A DNA stretch of 64,000 bases from Paramacrobiotus metropolitanus. Its lineage: Eukaryota > Tardigrada > Eutardigrada > Parachela > Macrobiotidae. Shown here in pieces: positions 56,265 through 64,000 of the stretch. The position numbers and the translations under genes are program-made. The notes beneath the pieces were generated by a model that did no database searches, was not told the origin of the DNA, and saw nothing but the letters and a program-made list of their open reading frames with translations. The stretch is from positions 682,001 through 746,000 of the forward strand of contig NW_026570258.1 in assembly GCF_019649055.1 (NCBI RefSeq), in the 5' to 3' direction. Positions within the stretch are counted from its first letter, which is position 1. Each line of letters starts with the position of its first letter.

Positions 56265-59195
56265 TCATTCCCGTGTAGGCACTTCTGGCGACCCGAGCCG
56301 ACTTGCTTGGTGCGAGTCGGCCAACTCGGTCGATTGTGCCGAGGTCGGTCGTTCCTTCGGTAGATGTCCATGTCGGTGATTTGATGGATTTAAGGCGATG
56401 AACCGTTGACCGCCTTGGGTTTTATCGGTGTTCGTGGCGAATCGTTGTTGGTAGAGTGCCTTCGATATGACGAATTCTAGTTCGTCGTCCAGGGAGTACT
56501 TTTTCCGTCCGGCAATTGTGTCCGGTTTGGCCTTGTATTTAGGGTCGACCAACTGCGGTTCCATTGATGTCCACTGGAACTCAAACCGCGCTATGAGTTG
56601 GTGGAGTATTTCTCCGCGGGTAAGTCCGTCGGGGTGCCAGGACATTTCCATGCACGCTTCAATAGCGTGTATCCATCCTTCATATGTTGAAGGAGCCGGG
56701 TCTTTCTTAGCCGGTGGGAATTCGTAGTACATCCGCTTTCCGCTGGTGTATGTACGTATTAGCTTCCCGGCGTGGTATCCGAGGTCGCAGTAATGTCGTA
56801 CGTTGTTCTGACTAAGTTGTCGCCAATCGCCCGTTTCATCTACCTTCCAGTGTTGGAGGAGTTTGAAGGCGATTCTTGGTGTGGCGAACTTTGGTCCACG
56901 TGTGGCCAAGGCCTTCAGAGCGGCGAATGTGTACATCCATCCGGCGTCATATTCCGAGACACTCGGCTTGGGTTTCGAAGCCGATTTAATACCGGTATAC
57001 TTCAACCTAACGTTGACCAGTGGGGGAATGTCGTCTGGTAGGACTTCTATCATATCCTCATGGAAGTCCGAGCGAAGTGGCTGGTGGTCGGAGTCGGGCG
57101 TCAGTGGTACTCGTTTACCGTACTGACGAGGGACGTATACTCCGCCATCGTCTTCGTTACTCTTGGAGTCGTCGGCCTTGTCGCCGCTATCCTTCTCTTC
57201 GGGTTGTTTAGCCGGTATCTCCGGTTCGGCCTGCTGTTGAGGTGCCGAGCTCGACGGTGGTAGAGGTTTACCGTTTCCGTCGTCGTCGTCGTCGTCATCC
57301 TTCGGCGATCCATTTCCGGGTGTTCGGAAATCTTCGTCGTCGTCGTCGTCATCGTCTTCGGTTTCTTCCTCGGATGACGAGATCAGCTCGGATGACTTCG
57401 GTTCCTTTTTCTTAGCCGGCTTAGTCGACTTCGTTTTAGTCGACTTCGACTTTCCCTTCTGTTGGGTCGAGTCTTCTGATTCCGGCGAAATTTCCATAGG
57501 CGAGGACGGTGGAAGTGACTGTACGTCCTTCGGTATAAACCGTCCCTTCGCACTCCGAATTGGTTTGGCTGTGCTTGCTCGTCCCGCCGGAGCCGATGCC
57601 GTGCCGACATATGTTGTCGGTTCGTGCGGTGCTCGAGGTCGGGTCAAGGCTTGGACTCGTCTTTGTGACGACTGTGCAGCCGTACGAGCTATATGCAGCA
57701 GTTGGGCTGCATCTTCCGACGGTTGTTCGTTGGAGTCACTGTATTCTTCGGTCGGTTCCGTGCCCGCCGGAGGCTTGTCCGTGTTGACGTAAGACATCCG
57801 GAGGTTGAATTCACGCCGATGTTGTTCCGGTATGAAGTTCGGCACGGTATACCGAACTGGCACATCGCGTTCCGCGTTAGTCGTCTGGAGAGTGTGTTGC
57901 TCGACCAGGAGTGCGATTCGTTCGCCTATCCTGTACGTGATAATTTCGTCGATGTTCCCCTTCTTGTCCATGTACATCACGTTGTATACACGGGCAATTT
58001 GGACCAGAGTCGATCCGCGGGGGTTCCGAATGTATCCGATACACCGTGCAATTCTAGTCGGTGTGTCATCCGCGTTCCTTGCTGCTGCACTTTTGAGTGA
58101 CTTGATAAGATCTGGTTGGATAATTTCGGCCATCCGTCCCCATTGTCGGTGGACGGCGACTGCTAATCCATAGTCGAGGGTCCAGGCGACGATCTGCATC
58201 ATGAGTTGATGCGTTAACCACTTTCCGGTTTCGCCTTCGACTTGTATGTTATTCGACAGGTCTTGTACCAGGGATTGGTAGATGTCCCTGCCATTTTCCT
58301 TGGCACTCCGAATACTACGGACGACTTCGACATGTACGCGGACTGTGCGGATTAATGTGTCGACCGGGTCCTCCGGCTGTTCGTCCGGAAGACGCTCGCG
58401 TACATCGTCTGGAGCTGGCCACTGGGATTCGTCGGTGTCCGCTCCATGGTTAAACATTTCTTTCATGTCGCCTTTAAATCCTTCATAGGGATCCCCATCT
58501 CCGTGGTCGGAGATTGAATCCTTATCTTCAATGTCCGAGGCCTGGTCGGATTCTACATCGGACTGTTGCTTGGATGTAGAAGGCTGAGATTGTTCGGGCG
58601 GAGTCGGTGGTTTTGGTGGGTTTCGTAGCCGACCTCCTGAAGTCTTAGCCGGCTTTGTGCCGGTTCGTTCCATGACTTCCTTAAATTTCCGTTCGACCGC
58701 CTCCTTGTCGTGCGGTTCTTGAGCCTTCTCCTTCTGCTCGGTCCTTTGTGGGCCGGCATCCGAAATATCCAAGTCGTCGGATGACTTATGCCGCTTGGCC
58801 GGATTGGGCTTCGGCGTCTTAACCGTGGAGTCCGACTGCGGTTTAGCCGGCTGCTTGACTTCCAACTTGACTGGTTTCTTCTGGACTTCCGTCGCTTGCG
58901 GCTTGGCAGACTGTTTTGCTGCTTCCTTCTTGGCCTTCCGTTTATCCTTGTGGGATTTCGTGGAGTTAGCCGAGTTAATGACCTTCATGTCCTGATCGTC
59001 GTCGATCTGAACGGAAGGTTGTCTGGTCGGAAGGGGAACTTTCATCTTAACGACGGACGGCTGTACCGTCTTCTTAGTCGACTTGGGTTCCAGGGCGGTG
59101 ACTTTACGCTGAGTCGGCGTAGCCGCTTGTAGGGCTTTAGGTCGGCTCCTTTCCGCCCGGTAATGTTCTCCCATTCTTTTCATAACGTCGGACAT
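56265..59195 (-). CDS. ORF E5 of the right-hand element: 976-aa protein with two folded regions and acidic tracts
   Basis: Starts MSDVMKRMGEHYRAERSRP; the frame is also open upstream to about 59290. Residues 30-240 are Lys/Pro/Glu-rich and disordered. Residues about 285-480 look folded (VRVHVEVVRSIRSAKENGRD, LMMQIVAWTLDYGLAVAVHR, NVMYMDKKGNIDEIITYRIG). Next come Ser-rich and acidic tracts (runs of seven Asp twice, near 605-635), then a second folded region from about 735 with YDAGWMYTFAALKALATRG, HYCDLGYHAGKLI and YTSGKRMYYEF, winged-helix-like in feel only. No signal peptide or TM. No recognised enzyme motif. It could be a structural, chromatin-like or nucleoprotein component. Confidence 0.55.
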   Translation of the reverse strand: MSDVMKRMGEHYRAERSRPKALQAATPTQRKVTALEPKSTKKTVQPSVVKMKVPLPTRQPSVQIDDDQDMKVINSANSTKSHKDKRKAKKEAAKQSAKPQATEVQKKPVKLEVKQPAKPQSDSTVKTPKPNPAKRHKSSDDLDISDAGPQRTEQKEKAQEPHDKEAVERKFKEVMERTGTKPAKTSGGRLRNPPKPPTPPEQSQPSTSKQQSDVESDQASDIEDKDSISDHGDGDPYEGFKGDMKEMFNHGADTDESQWPAPDDVRERLPDEQPEDPVDTLIRTVRVHVEVVRSIRSAKENGRDIYQSLVQDLSNNIQVEGETGKWLTHQLMMQIVAWTLDYGLAVAVHRQWGRMAEIIQPDLIKSLKSAAARNADDTPTRIARCIGYIRNPRGSTLVQIARVYNVMYMDKKGNIDEIITYRIGERIALLVEQHTLQTTNAERDVPVRYTVPNFIPEQHRREFNLRMSYVNTDKPPAGTEPTEEYSDSNEQPSEDAAQLLHIARTAAQSSQRRVQALTRPRAPHEPTTYVGTASAPAGRASTAKPIRSAKGRFIPKDVQSLPPSSPMEISPESEDSTQQKGKSKSTKTKSTKPAKKKEPKSSELISSSEEETEDDDDDDDEDFRTPGNGSPKDDDDDDDGNGKPLPPSSSAPQQQAEPEIPAKQPEEKDSGDKADDSKSNEDDGGVYVPRQYGKRVPLTPDSDHQPLRSDFHEDMIEVLPDDIPPLVNVRLKYTGIKSASKPKPSVSEYDAGWMYTFAALKALATRGPKFATPRIAFKLLQHWKVDETGDWRQLSQNNVRHYCDLGYHAGKLIRTYTSGKRMYYEFPPAKKDPAPSTYEGWIHAIEACMEMSWHPDGLTRGEILHQLIARFEFQWTSMEPQLVDPKYKAKPDTIAGRKKYSLDDELEFVISKALYQQRFATNTDKTQGGQRFIALNPSNHRHGHLPKERPTSAQSTELADSHQASRLGSPEVPTRE

Positions 59196-59217
59196 CTTCT
59201 CGGTAAGTCGGTCGTGG

Positions 59218-61345
59218 TCACGCCGAGCTTCCGTGGTGTTCCCAACTATACTGGCACGTCGGATTCTCAGCGAGTTCCCTATCCTCTGGGTACGCCATGT
59301 CGATGCAGGCGTCCTGTTCCGACCTCGTTAAGTCCTTTACGTGTTGTAGGGCTAGGTCGTCATGAAATTCCCGCGACGAGTCTTGAGGTGGTTTCTCCTT
59401 TGCCGTACTCCGTTTAGTCGGTATGTTAACCGACTCGGTCGTCAACTCGTTCGTTCGAGACTCGTCTATTGTGAGACGTGGGCCAGAGTGAACGGAGGTC
59501 GGTTCGTCCCTTTGTGGTGACGTTTCGACCGTGATTCCGACTCGCGCTTCCGAAGGGGATGTTGTGTCCATCGCCTCCTCGGTTTTCTTCGGTTTCGTAG
59601 GTGTGTTCCGAGGTGAGAACCTAAGTGGTTTCTCTACCGTTGGTTGACTTGGCAGCTTAGTCGGGTGGGATGCTGATCGAGTCGGCGAAATCTGTTTTAC
59701 CGGCGATCTGCCTCGTTTCGGCGTGGATCCCTTTGAAGGTGCCGCTGCCTTTCGGTGAATAGAGTCGTCGGAGTCGATGTTGTCCGCATTCTCCTCGTCT
59801 TCGCTACTATCCGACATCGTTATCGGAATCTTCTCGGTAACTTCTTCTCCAGGCCGAGGTTGGATTTCCAGTGTATAGGCACCCGGGTTGATGCTCGGAT
59901 TGCGGAGGCGTTGAATTGTCTGGATCATGTTCGTGTCCAGCGGGAGTTGTCGTAACTCCTGCTTTCCGCATCTTAGAGTCACCAACCGTCTCAGGACTTT
60001 GTCTCTATCCTGGATGGTAGCATGGATCTTCTGGGCCATTTGAGTCTGTTGCTCTTCCGTCATGGTCCGATCTCGGATACCTCCTTGAAGTTGTGCTTCG
60101 TAGAGTATCCGTTGAAGGTCCAGCGTTTTAGCTTGGCCGACTAATTTCTTATGGACGGCCGGAGTGAACAGGGCTTTTGCTCCCATCACTTTGCGCGACG
60201 GGCTCGGCTTCTCTTCGGCCGGTGGTAGGGAAGGCGGAGTCGCCTTCAGGATTTCCAAGAGTTGTTCCTTGGGCCTAACTGGGACTGGTGATGGCGACTT
60301 CGTCGGGAAGAGCCGCCTGCGTGGTCCATGCTCTTCGACGGTATCCGTCATTTTTGGCTTCCGTGCAAACTTTGGTGAGTTCGATCCGCCTGGTTGGAGG
60401 ATAAGTCGCCCATCGGGTGTTCGTTCACTCTGTGGTTCTCTTTGTGAGAGCCCAGGTAACGTTGTAGGTCGTTCCAGGGACTTAGGTCGGATTACTTCTG
60501 TTGTTCCGACTTCCTCCGAAGTATCCATCGGTTCGTCGTCGCCTTCAAGTGGTGGTACTGGTACTTCGTCCATCGGCTCGTCTTGGTGACTCACCGGTGG
60601 GACTACCTGTGTCGGTTTGACCGATTGTACCTTTGGCTTTTTGGCAGAGGGCGGCCTCTTCAGCTTACGTTGCTCTTCCGCTTCCTTCCGCTTGTAGAAG
60701 TCGTCTACGAAAGACTGGATCATGGCTACCAATGTTTGCAGCCGTTCCTGATTCTTAGCTGACCACACTGTTGTTGGTCGGAGAATAAATCGGGCTTCCT
60801 TGGTGTTGTTCTCCAAGTGTCCGAGGTTGATGTCGATCTGACAATACTGTGGACTCCGCTGGTCGGTTTCGTCCATCATTTTCCGCAGTTCGACGATGAC
60901 GGCGTCCGCTCGCAGTAACTGTGTGTTAACTGCTTTTATCCATTCAAGGTCGGGTTTGGCTGGTGGGGCTGGAGGTGGAAGTCGGACTGAGTCGAAACTC
61001 GGTTTCCGAGCCGTCTGGATCTTTGTGATCCGAGACGGTCGACTTTCTGCCATGGCCTGTGTCGCCAGGTTAGTCGACTCCTGTTCTTTGTCTCGTTCCT
61101 TTTCTTCCTCATATTCGTTCACCCTGGTTTCCAACCATGACGTAGTTCGAATCAGGTGTTGCCGAGCTCTGGTAGTCTGTGGGGCGTCCGGGTGACAAAG
61201 TCGTCGTATAAACCGAGCGTTATTTCCCCATGCCAGGATGTCTCGGTCCAAGTCGTTCGCTTCTTGGCTGTTGTCGACACAGAAATTTCGGCGGGCTCTC
61301 ATCTCTGTGATGAGTTCCGCTACTCGACCGTACTCGGCAATTCAT
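59218..61345 (-). CDS. ORF E4 of the right-hand element: helical repeat and disordered protein
   Basis: The frame is open from about 61345 to 59218. The N-terminal part is helical (AELITEMRARRNFC, LETRVNEYEEEKERDKEQES). A helical hairpin at about 125-190 (VNTQLLRADAVIVELRKMMD ... LGHLENNTKEARFI) resembles the type-B repeats in E1 and E2. A long Pro/Lys/Ser linker follows, then another helical part (LDLQRILYEAQLQGGIRDRT, IHATIQDRDKVLRRLVTLRC), acidic DSSEDEENADNIDSDDS and a Pro/Thr-rich tail. Its 5' end joins the frame of the piece ending at 61320 by a one-base shift near 61340, and its end overlaps the open upstream part of E5. Not recognised. Confidence 0.5.
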
Positions 61346-61490
61346 CCGTGTCCGGTATGGCTTCCATGATCCGAGCTTCTGTAGCCGGAGACATGGGCCG
61401 GTCGGCCATTTCCATCTGTTGTCGGACGCGGACCGGCTGCGCCTTCCGGTATCTCTCAAGTCGTTCCTGACGTGTCATCCGCATCCATCG
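61320..61490 (-). CDS. E3: short coding piece between E2 and E4 in a third frame
   Basis: In this frame the minus strand reads MTRQERLERYRKAQPVRVRQ through EARIMEAIPDTDEL, continuing the helical composition of E2 and leading into AEYGRVAELITEM of E4. Frame changes near 61470 (E2 to E3) and 61340 (E3 to E4) look like single-base indels in one longer reading frame. Confidence 0.45.
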   Translation of the reverse strand, partial: RWMRMTRQERLERYRKAQPVRVRQQMEMADRPMSPATEARIMEAIPDTDELPSTVE

Positions 61491-62485
61491 TATGTCGTTG
61501 GACGTGCATCTGGGAAATCTTAAGTTGATCTCCGATTGCTGTCCGTATGTTGCGGATGGTCGGATCTGTTCCGTCCATACTGTCGACTTGTCGTTGTAAG
61601 TCGGCAGCAATCTTCTTAGCACGAGCCAACCTCTGATCAAGTTCTTCCCGCTGTTCGGCCATTGTGGGCTCGGGCGGTTGCTGTGAAGTAGTCGGCTGTG
61701 ACTGAGTGGAGGTCGGCTGAACCCTTTGTGGGTTAGCTTCTAGGACTTTCCACAAATCTTCGACCCGCCTTGAGCAGATAGTATACTGCTGGTCCAAGGC
61801 GTCACGCATCTGTTTCTCCGTAGCGTTGTTAGGGTCGAGCTCCCGGAGTTGTTTTCCGAGCTTCTCCATAACTTCGACCGCCTCTCGGTACTGGTCCTCG
61901 ACTTCGCCGATGTTGACTTCTTTTTGTTCAACTACTTCGGTGAATGGGAGTTCGACGTCGAGTCCAACTGATGGGACTGGAGAAGGTGTTCTCTCCCGAG
62001 CTGGTACTGGCGCTCCCGCTTTGTTCGGGTTTGCCAAGTACTGTTTGACGTAGTCGATCACCGACTGAAGTGCTTCAATTAGCCGGTTTCGGTTCGGACC
62101 TGGCGGTGGGATTTCCCATGAACCTAGAGTATCGGCCCAATCTAACTCGAGTCGTAGTGCTCGGTCGATTCGGGTGAGGTCGGTTTCCTCTTGTTCCGTT
62201 AAGGTTCCACTGAGTCGGTAAAAGAAGATATCGGCTGAGTCCTGCCCAGCTTGAGTGATTATATCCATGTTAGCGATTGGGTTTTCCATCGGTGTCGTGC
62301 CGACTAGAGTCATCACCGCTGTCGTGGTCGGTGCTGCTCGGCGAGGTGGCGACGGAGTCGGAATCCGTTTAGTATATGCCGGTTCCGCGTCAAGAATCTC
62401 TGTGATCCGTTCGACTACCGACCTGAGTTGCCGTTCATCGGCCTCTGTTGGTTCATCTTTGTCGATGAGGATGTCAGCCTTTTCA
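61456..62485 (-). CDS. E2 of the right-hand element: helical repeat protein segment
   Basis: The frame is open from about 62485 (LEKADILIDKDEPTEADERQ) to 61456. It completes the last type-A repeat begun in E1, then has a Pro-rich linker, a helical part (RLIEALQSVIDYVKQYL) and two type-B hairpins: REAVEVMEKLGKQLRELDPN...ICSRRVEDLWKVL and EELDQRLARAKKIAADLQRQ...LKISQMHVQ. The ATGs at 62316 and 62313 are internal to this reading. No enzyme motif seen. Best understood as a continuation of E1 after a one-base frameshift. Confidence 0.5.
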
Positions 62486-64000
62486 AGTAGGCCGTCAGGT
62501 CGTTCATCTTCTGTCTCGCCACTTTAAGGGTTTCAGGGTCGGACGGTGTCTCGTTGACAAAGGATCGCTGGAGGTGTTCCAGTAGATTCCACCCGTCGGT
62601 TATTATTCCAGCCATCTTTTCCCTGCGGCTTTTCCGCATTGCCGAGTGCATTTCCATAGCCGATGAGGTCGATGGTAATGCATCCGAGGTCTCCGTGTCG
62701 GAGTCGGCTGGTCGGCGTTGGCTTCGTTCATACTCTGCCAGCTGATCCGTGGCCTGCACGATCTGTTGAAGGTGGGCTCCCGGTTCGACCACACCCGATT
62801 GTGTCAGGTTCTTCAGCAATTCTATGCGGCCGGTGAGTTCGGCGGTAATCCTCGGGACATTATGTTCGAGTCCTCTTTTGGCTCGCCGTTGTATTCGCTT
62901 CAGGAGGTCCTCCGCCAGTTGTATTTTACTTCGGGCGTACTTAATTACCAGCTCGGTAGATGGTAATGTCGACGTTGCGGCCTGTGTGGTCGTCGTCGAC
63001 GGTAAGGTTAGAATGCTCCGGTTGTCGGCATTAAGTTTCGACAATAATTCGACTCCTGGCTGTATCAGCTGTTGGTGCGCCAATGTTTGTGGCATCCCGC
63101 TTCGGATCAGATTTTCGACTAACTCTATGTGAGTTGTGAAGTCGTTTATCTTCTGCAAGGCGAAGCGTTCCAAGCCTTGTCGGGAACGTTCGTATACCTT
63201 TGTCAGAATTTGCTTGGCCTCCTCCACGGCGGCTTTTGCGTCAGCGAATGTCTTTTCGCCGTCTACAGCTGGTGTGGCTAAGGCCTGTGTGGTCTTCGCC
63301 GATCGCGGTGTAGCGGTTAGTTGAATCATGTGTTGTTCAACCTGAATTAGTTTATCGAGTTCCGTAAGGCTGTCAGACACTTGTTTGTACTGATTCAGCA
63401 GGACTTGGAACTTCTGGGGATGGTCGGCTCCGCTTGTTGGGAGGTTCTGCATCCGTTCCCTAATTGTGTTGGACTGTTTAACCGCTTCGTCCCGTCTCCG
63501 TTCCAGTGTTTCGAGCGTCCGCAGACGTGCCGGGTCAAACACTTGTGTATTCGGCGGATGAGCTCCGCTATCGACCTGTGTGGTCGGTAGTGGTGGAGGC
63601 GACGATATCGGTGAAGTCACAATGGCTGTCGAGGGTAGCGTCGTCGGTTGGGCGCTATCCGTCAGTGAGGTCGGAGGTTTCTCCTTCTCCACCAGGATAG
63701 CCGTTTTCACTTGATCCATGGCTGTTCGGAGTCGGTGCTTGTCCACCTCTGTGGTGGGCAAACCGTACCGAGTGAGATCTTCAGTTAGCCCTATGTGGGC
63801 TATGAGATCATTAATTTTCCGGACCGGATCTAAGTCGGTGGGATTTTGGATTCCGTTGGCTATCCGTCCATAGATGGCTTGAAGTGCTTCTTTGCCGTCA
63901 AGGATGGTTTTCCAGACTTCTGTCGTCTGGTCATCCTGTCCGATCTGAAGTGCCATTGCATGATACCTGAGCTGGGGGACCTGTTGTTCGGTTCCACCCG
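62415..64000 (-). CDS. E1 of the right-hand element: helical repeat protein, 5' end beyond the window
   Basis: The frame is open from the right edge (EQQVPQLRYHAMALQIGQDD across the ATG at 63956) to 62415, so the true start may lie outside. Four type-A repeats of about 65-70 residues begin near residues 14, 240, 340 and 450. Signatures are RKINDLIAHIGLTEDLTRYG, QKINDFTTHIELVENLIRSG, ITAELTGRIELLKNLTQSG and QKMNDLTAYL-. A type-B hairpin lies at about 145-205. Linkers are Thr/Pro-rich (TTLPSTAIVTSPISSPPPLP). The fourth repeat is cut by a frame change near 62485 and resumes in E2. Unknown family; the repeat layout suggests a scaffold or Gag-like structural protein. Confidence 0.5.
   Translation of the reverse strand, partial: GGTEQQVPQLRYHAMALQIGQDDQTTEVWKTILDGKEALQAIYGRIANGIQNPTDLDPVRKINDLIAHIGLTEDLTRYGLPTTEVDKHRLRTAMDQVKTAILVEKEKPPTSLTDSAQPTTLPSTAIVTSPISSPPPLPTTQVDSGAHPPNTQVFDPARLRTLETLERRRDEAVKQSNTIRERMQNLPTSGADHPQKFQVLLNQYKQVSDSLTELDKLIQVEQHMIQLTATPRSAKTTQALATPAVDGEKTFADAKAAVEEAKQILTKVYERSRQGLERFALQKINDFTTHIELVENLIRSGMPQTLAHQQLIQPGVELLSKLNADNRSILTLPSTTTTQAATSTLPSTELVIKYARSKIQLAEDLLKRIQRRAKRGLEHNVPRITAELTGRIELLKNLTQSGVVEPGAHLQQIVQATDQLAEYERSQRRPADSDTETSDALPSTSSAMEMHSAMRKSRREKMAGIITDGWNLLEHLQRSFVNETPSDPETLKVARQKMNDLTAYLKRLTSSSTKMNQQRPMNGNSGR

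Larger units (their letters stand above)
50990..64000 (-). mobile_element. Large undescribed GTCGG-rich element or insertion (right part outside window)
   Basis: All long ORFs are on one strand, tightly spaced, mostly without introns, in GC-richer DNA dense in GTCGG/CCGAC. Proteins are large, helical or disordered, and unfamiliar. None of reverse transcriptase, integrase/transposase, DNA polymerase B, packaging ATPase or jelly-roll capsid was recognised in the visible part. The left limit is not precise (somewhere from 49.97 to 51.05 kb). Alternatives are a non-self chimeric join or a diverged host gene cluster. Confidence 0.45.

Noticed and set aside
56265-59195. Plus-strand ORFs opposite E4-E6 (for example 58788-59132)
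   Set aside because: Arg/Leu/Gly-rich shadows of the Lys/Pro/Glu-rich minus-strand genes.
50990-64000. Bacterial operon or prophage
   Set aside because: No ribosome-binding pattern, no recognisable bacterial genes, long disordered eukaryote-like proteins, frame breaks.
1-64000. tRNA or rRNA genes
   Set aside because: No stretch with a convincing B-box/T-loop plus cloverleaf, and no rRNA-like sequence, was noticed on reading; a covariance search was not possible.

Overview
Eukaryotic nuclear DNA from an invertebrate. Many genes are spliced with short GT-AG introns (about 55-600 bp), TATA-like boxes precede several of them, and the gene types are animal: a chitin-binding protein, insect-chemoreceptor-like 7TM proteins, a class A GPCR and an SLC17 transporter. 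An ecdysozoan is likely and a tardigrade is my best guess, but nothing here proves it. Every exon model was read by eye from splice signals, phase and paralogue comparison.

0-24 kb: a fragment of a retrotransposon ORF; a secreted chitin-binding gene; two intact three-exon chemoreceptor-like genes with identical exon lengths and a decayed third copy between them; a GPCR-like gene that appears to lack TM6; a secreted Cys-rich gene; and an SLC17 transporter with an internal deletion and a young MITE in its first intron (a second MITE copy lies 1.7 kb away). A fold-back element and an inverted pair of minisatellite-bearing repeats (2.5-3.3 kb and 38.4-39.0 kb) fill gene-poor DNA.

22.8-50 kb: a duplicated array in which two secreted families alternate. 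(1) Single-exon DPBB (RlpA/barwin-like) proteins: two intact, one with a shifted C terminus, one dead, plus orphan promoters. (2) A family of small spliced prepropeptides that I do not recognise. Its members share a 17-codon signal-peptide exon, phase-1 internal introns, usually a Lys-Arg site, and an invariant C-x11-C module with Pro at loop position 9. About eight loci are visible, at least four apparently intact (L3, L4, L5, L6), and each lies behind a copy of one conserved upstream block with a TATA box. The 30.2-33 kb segment is repeated at 47-49.97 kb, where homology stops abruptly just before the expected DPBB gene.

50-64 kb: a different kind of DNA. It is GC-richer, all its long ORFs are on the minus strand, and it is saturated with GTCGG/CCGAC in both coding and non-coding parts. 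The ORFs encode large, unrecognised, helical or disordered proteins. Related helical repeats continue across frame breaks, suggesting one ancestral long protein, and several further ORFs lie in one frame. No polymerase, integrase or capsid gene is recognisable. It runs off the right edge and looks like part of a large, undescribed (probably decaying) mobile or virus-like element, or a chimeric join. This element and the C-x11-C family are the two most interesting things in the window.
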